Source: Bacteroidota bacterium | Lineage (GTDB): Bacteria > Bacteroidota > Bacteroidia > Flavobacteriales_F > PHOS-HE28 | Direction: 5' to 3' | DNA: 30,200 bases | Assembly: GCA_963169595.1 (NCBI GenBank) | Contig: CAUJFM010000309.1 | Location: forward strand, 1-30,200 | Shown: positions 27,584 to 30,200 of the stretch, in pieces | How the letters are laid out: the number at the start of each line of letters is the position of its first letter | Numbering within the stretch: position 1 is the stretch's first letter | Program-made: the position numbers and the translations under genes | Notes under the pieces: generated by a model | What the model saw: only the letters and a program-made list of their open reading frames with translations | Databases searched by the model: none | What the model was told of the DNA's origin: nothing

Positions 27584-30119
27584 GTCCGGCCTCCGCAGCG
27601 GTCTCCCGAGGAACGAGGGGACCCTGCCTCCGGCAGGCAAGCCTGCGCCTCGAAGCCGCTATAAGCATGGTCTACACCGGTGCCTGGCCCTGCACCATCG
27701 CTACACCGGAGCCTGTCCCGAGGCTTTGCGAGGGAATGCCGACAACCGCATCACCGAAGTGGAGTCCAGCGCCGATGCCCAGAACTGGCACCACGATGCG
27801 CGGTATTTCTATTCTCGCCCTGAGCAGCGTCGAAGGGACCCGCACGGCCCGCTGCAACGCGTGGAACTCGGCGAACACCTCGTGCAAGGCACGGACTATG
27901 CCTACACCCTGCAAGGTTGGTTGAAAGGCATCAATGGCGACCGCCTGAACCCCACCACCGACATGGGCCGCGATGGCGATGCCACCGTGGTGGGCAACCC
28001 CAATTTGCTCACCGGCCGCGATGCCTACGCCCTGAGCCTGGGCTACTACGGCGATGGCGACTACAAGGCCATTGCCAGCGCTTACGATAGCGACATCCCG
28101 GCCAACGTGGTGCAGCGCCCCTTCGCGCCCATGGGCACCTCGGGCACCCTGAACACCGAGCACACCCCGCTGTACAACGGCAATATCGCCCACACCGTGA
28201 ACACCCTGCAGCACTTCGGGCTGTGGGATGCCACCAACGGCGACCAGGGCCAGGTGCTGGCCATGGTGTACCGCTACGACCAGCTGAACCGCCTCAGGAA
28301 AGCTCGCGGGGTGATAGGCCTTACCAGTACCAATACCTGGCATGGTGTGGCCGATAGCGGACCGAATGAGGACAACCGCTACCGCAGCGAGTACACCTAC
28401 GATGCCAACGGGAACATCCTTTCGGCGAACCGATGGGACTACGAAGGTGACCATTACGACGAGTTCGCCTACAAGTACCAAAGGCAGAGCGGCACAGCAC
28501 GCTTGCTGCGCAACCGGCTGTATCAACTCTTCGATGAGGCCGACCCAACGAACCTGCACGCCAATTCCACACCGGATGGCTCGGAGGATATCGGCTTCCT
28601 ACCTGAAACCACGCCCTTCGATGAAGAAGCGGCCGAGTTGAACGGCCTGCACAACTACCACTACGACGCCCTGGGAAACCTCATCCACGATGAGCGCGAG
28701 CAGATCAACGTCATCGAATGGACCGTGGCGGGCAAGGTGAAGAGCGTATCGCGCACCCTTGGAAGCACCCGTGATCCGTTGAGTTTCGGTTACGGTGCCA
28801 GTGGCCAACGGATCTTGAAGCAGGTGGGCACGAACCCCGACGGCGGAAACGGGTACCGGGAGCACTATATTCGTGATGCGCAAGGGAACATCATGGCCAC
28901 TTACCGCTATACCAACTCCGGCAGTGCGAGCTTGAAGCTGAACGAGCGGCCGTTGTATGGTAGCAGCCGGTTGGGCAGCTTGCGGAAGGAGGTGGAGTTG
29001 CATACGCTGGCTGTGTTTGATCCCGCCAGCGCCAACCCGGTGCAAATGGTGGACCTCAACTACGAACTAACGGACCACCTGGGGAACGTGTGCGCGGTTG
29101 TGACCGGAAGACTGCTGGATGGCAATGGCGGCGGTACGGCGAAGCAGGCGGAGTTGGTGAGCGCGCAGGGTTATGAGGCGTTCGGGTCACTACTGCCTGG
29201 TAGGAATTACAGCAGCGACAGCTACAGGTTCGGGTTCCAGGGGCAGGAGAAGGATGATGAGATCAACGGCTCGACGGGAACGAGCTATGCGTTCGAGTAT
29301 CGCATACACGACCCACGTGTCGGAAGGTTCCTCAGCATCGATCCGCTGGCAGCGAAGTACCCCCACAACTCGCCCTACGCGTTCAGCGAGAACCGGGTAG
29401 TCGCATCTTTAGAGCTTGAGGGGCTAGAGGCTTGGGACATGAATTCTCACGATCCCAATTATCAGATGATGACTCCGGAACAGCGTGAGCAGTTCCGTGA
29501 TAACGCACAGAAACCAGCTTTTGAAGGCATTCTGACCGGAAGCATTCTAGGGGAGCTTGGTGTAGCGTTACGTGGGGCATGGTTGATTGGAGGTCGCACC
29601 GCGATGCTCAAGTTGCTCGGAAAAAGAGGAGTCGAGGAAGGTGCGACACAAGCTGTTGAGCGAATTACGGGTATCCCGATGGTGGTATCCCCGATGGACG
29701 TACTACAAGCCGCAAGGAAAGGAGGTAGGTTCATTGGTAATCTTTCCAAGATGGAAGGGAAGGAGGCCCAGCGAGCAGCCGAGTACCTAGAAGGCGGCAG
29801 CACGCTTGAACGAATTGATCGTGGTCCCGGCAAGACGGCCGACTTCATCGTTGACGGGAAAGTGACTGAATTCAAATCGTTGGATCCAAGTGATGCCGTC
29901 AATCATTCAACCGCTGTTACTCGTCTTCAAGCTGGCGCAGGAAAGGAAGGTGTTCAAGTCATCGATTTGGACATGCGCCCCGCCAATGGTACTGCATCCG
30001 ATGCGAGGTCTGTATATGACCGTTTCGCAGGTTCTCCCAAGGGAAAGAGCTTCCTAGAAGGAGGTGGTCAGGTTCGCATAGCGACATCGGATGGTGTATT
30101 AACCTATACAGGCCAATGA
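27576..30119 (+). CDS. Orphan, 5'-truncated RHS module with a PD-(D/E)XK-type nuclease tip
   Basis: An 847-codon open frame with no signal peptide or N-terminal RHS region. The formal GTG start lies in a direct repeat, and the first 50 or so residues read as translated intergenic DNA. RHS homology begins at about 27685 (LHHRYT, then ADNRITEVE). From about residue 380 the DNA is nearly identical to the main gene. The core runs from YELTDHLGN (Y496) to about 612 (SPYAFSENRVV). The tip holds an Ala/Gly-rich linker and then ADFIVDGKVTEFKSLD with D756 and E765-x-K767, the active-site pattern of PD-(D/E)XK nucleases and close to the CdiA-CT tRNA-nuclease type. Probably silent until recombined into the main gene. 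Whether it is translated alone is doubtful. Confidence 0.75.
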   Translation: MSSSGLRSGLPRNEGTLPPAGKPAPRSRYKHGLHRCLALHHRYTGACPEALRGNADNRITEVESSADAQNWHHDARYFYSRPEQRRRDPHGPLQRVELGEHLVQGTDYAYTLQGWLKGINGDRLNPTTDMGRDGDATVVGNPNLLTGRDAYALSLGYYGDGDYKAIASAYDSDIPANVVQRPFAPMGTSGTLNTEHTPLYNGNIAHTVNTLQHFGLWDATNGDQGQVLAMVYRYDQLNRLRKARGVIGLTSTNTWHGVADSGPNEDNRYRSEYTYDANGNILSANRWDYEGDHYDEFAYKYQRQSGTARLLRNRLYQLFDEADPTNLHANSTPDGSEDIGFLPETTPFDEEAAELNGLHNYHYDALGNLIHDEREQINVIEWTVAGKVKSVSRTLGSTRDPLSFGYGASGQRILKQVGTNPDGGNGYREHYIRDAQGNIMATYRYTNSGSASLKLNERPLYGSSRLGSLRKEVELHTLAVFDPASANPVQMVDLNYELTDHLGNVCAVVTGRLLDGNGGGTAKQAELVSAQGYEAFGSLLPGRNYSSDSYRFGFQGQEKDDEINGSTGTSYAFEYRIHDPRVGRFLSIDPLAAKYPHNSPYAFSENRVVASLELEGLEAWDMNSHDPNYQMMTPEQREQFRDNAQKPAFEGILTGSILGELGVALRGAWLIGGRTAMLKLLGKRGVEEGATQAVERITGIPMVVSPMDVLQAARKGGRFIGNLSKMEGKEAQRAAEYLEGGSTLERIDRGPGKTADFIVDGKVTEFKSLDPSDAVNHSTAVTRLQAGAGKEGVQVIDLDMRPANGTASDARSVYDRFAGSPKGKSFLEGGGQVRIATSDGVLTYTGQ
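27600..27650. repeat. Cluster of short palindromes (REP-like)
   Basis: CCTGCC-TCC-GGCAGG (27623-27637) and GCAGGC-AA-GCCTGC (27633-27646) are two overlapping perfect 6-bp stems that cannot form together. They follow CCCGAGGAACGAGGGGA, a quasi-palindrome. No T-run follows, so an intrinsic terminator is unlikely. The texture is that of small dispersed intergenic repeats. Confidence 0.5.
27708..27737 (+). repeat. In-frame small repeat insertion in the orphan RHS module (first)
   Basis: Where the main gene encodes YT-YD-ADN, the orphan has 30 bp in place of the 6 bp for YD, a net gain of 24 bp. The new peptide is GACPEALRGN. The DNA CCCGAGGCTTTGCGAGGGA is a quasi-palindrome, like other small dispersed repeats nearby. 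The reading frame is kept. Confidence 0.6.
27738..29350 (+). repeat. Long direct repeat, copy B (orphan RHS module)
   Basis: Partner of copy A. Recombination between the two copies in direct orientation would delete the first toxin tip plus its immunity gene and fuse the nuclease tip to the full-length RHS protein in frame. Confidence 0.85.
27813..27839 (+). repeat. In-frame small repeat insertion in the orphan RHS module (second)
   Basis: One tyrosine codon of the main gene (YFY-Y-PHGP) is replaced by 27 bp encoding SRPEQRRRD, again a net gain of 24 bp. The DNA CCCTGAGCAGCGTCGAAGGG is a quasi-palindrome of the widespread CCCTGAGC...TCGAAGGG kind. It lies about 100 bp from the first insertion. 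Confidence 0.65.
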
Positions 30120-30125
30120 ACAGTC

Positions 30126-30200
30126 ATGGCTAGAATCGTATGCCCTTGTGGTCAAGAGCTAAGCAACTCTACAAGACCGGAGATTGAGTACAGAGTATTC
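30126..30200 (+). CDS. Start of a putative immunity gene for the nuclease tip (runs off the right edge)
   Basis: An ATG 6 nt after the stop of the orphan RHS module opens a frame of 25 codons to the window end, beginning MARIVCPCGQELSN. The CPCG pair suggests a small zinc-ribbon-like start. The protein has no signal peptide, as expected for a cytoplasmic inhibitor of a nuclease. Position immediately after a toxin tip is the main argument. The rest of the gene is outside the window. Confidence 0.5.
   Translation, partial: MARIVCPCGQELSNSTRPEIEYRVF

Noticed and set aside
27623..27646. Palindromes after the immunity gene as an intrinsic terminator
   Set aside because: Stems are only 6 bp and no T-tract follows. 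They look more like dispersed small repeats.

Overview
The window looks like chromosomal DNA from a GC-rich member of the Bacteroidota, probably a Flavobacteriales-like lineage. This is inferred from the protein families: a giant secreted protein with the VDLFTGDVSYNIPLLDV-type N-terminus and a multi-thousand-residue RHS/YD protein. Start codons generally lack a Shine-Dalgarno sequence, which also fits. No rRNA, tRNA, CRISPR array or intact transposase was seen.

Left flank (1-2532, minus strand): a partial gene of about 156 visible codons with an fn3-like tail, an unrecognised gene containing 16 tandem heptads (21-bp DNA repeats), and an orphan NarL/LuxR-type response regulator. A divergent intergenic region of about 490 bp follows. 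It holds a perfect 8-bp inverted repeat.

Core locus (3025-27526, plus strand): eight genes with gaps of 3-4 nt or 1-4 nt overlaps, so almost certainly one operon. In order they encode a probable outer-membrane beta-barrel with coiled coils, a secreted fn3-like protein, a small membrane-anchored protein, an 1856-aa secreted protein of the SpvB/RHS-associated type, a 325-aa secreted protein with a sugar-binding-like domain and a YD-like tail, a 240-aa secreted LolA-like protein, a 4280-aa RHS-repeat polymorphic toxin, and a lipoprotein that is the likely immunity protein. The RHS protein carries a large Ycf48/BNR-type propeller region inside its YD repeats and a low-GC C-terminal domain that may be a degenerate M91-like metallopeptidase.

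Right flank (27523-30200): after a 23-bp direct repeat and a cluster of small palindromes comes a second, 5'-truncated RHS module. It shares near-identical DNA with the end of the large gene but has a different C-terminus, a probable PD-(D/E)XK nuclease. The start of its likely immunity gene runs off the window. This is the layout of an orphan rhs-CT cassette that could replace the toxin tip of the main gene by homologous recombination.

Taken together, the operon reads as a self-contained Bacteroidota RHS toxin factory: envelope and export-like proteins, a large partner protein, the RHS shell with its toxin, immunity, and a spare toxin cassette. The export role of the upstream genes is inference.
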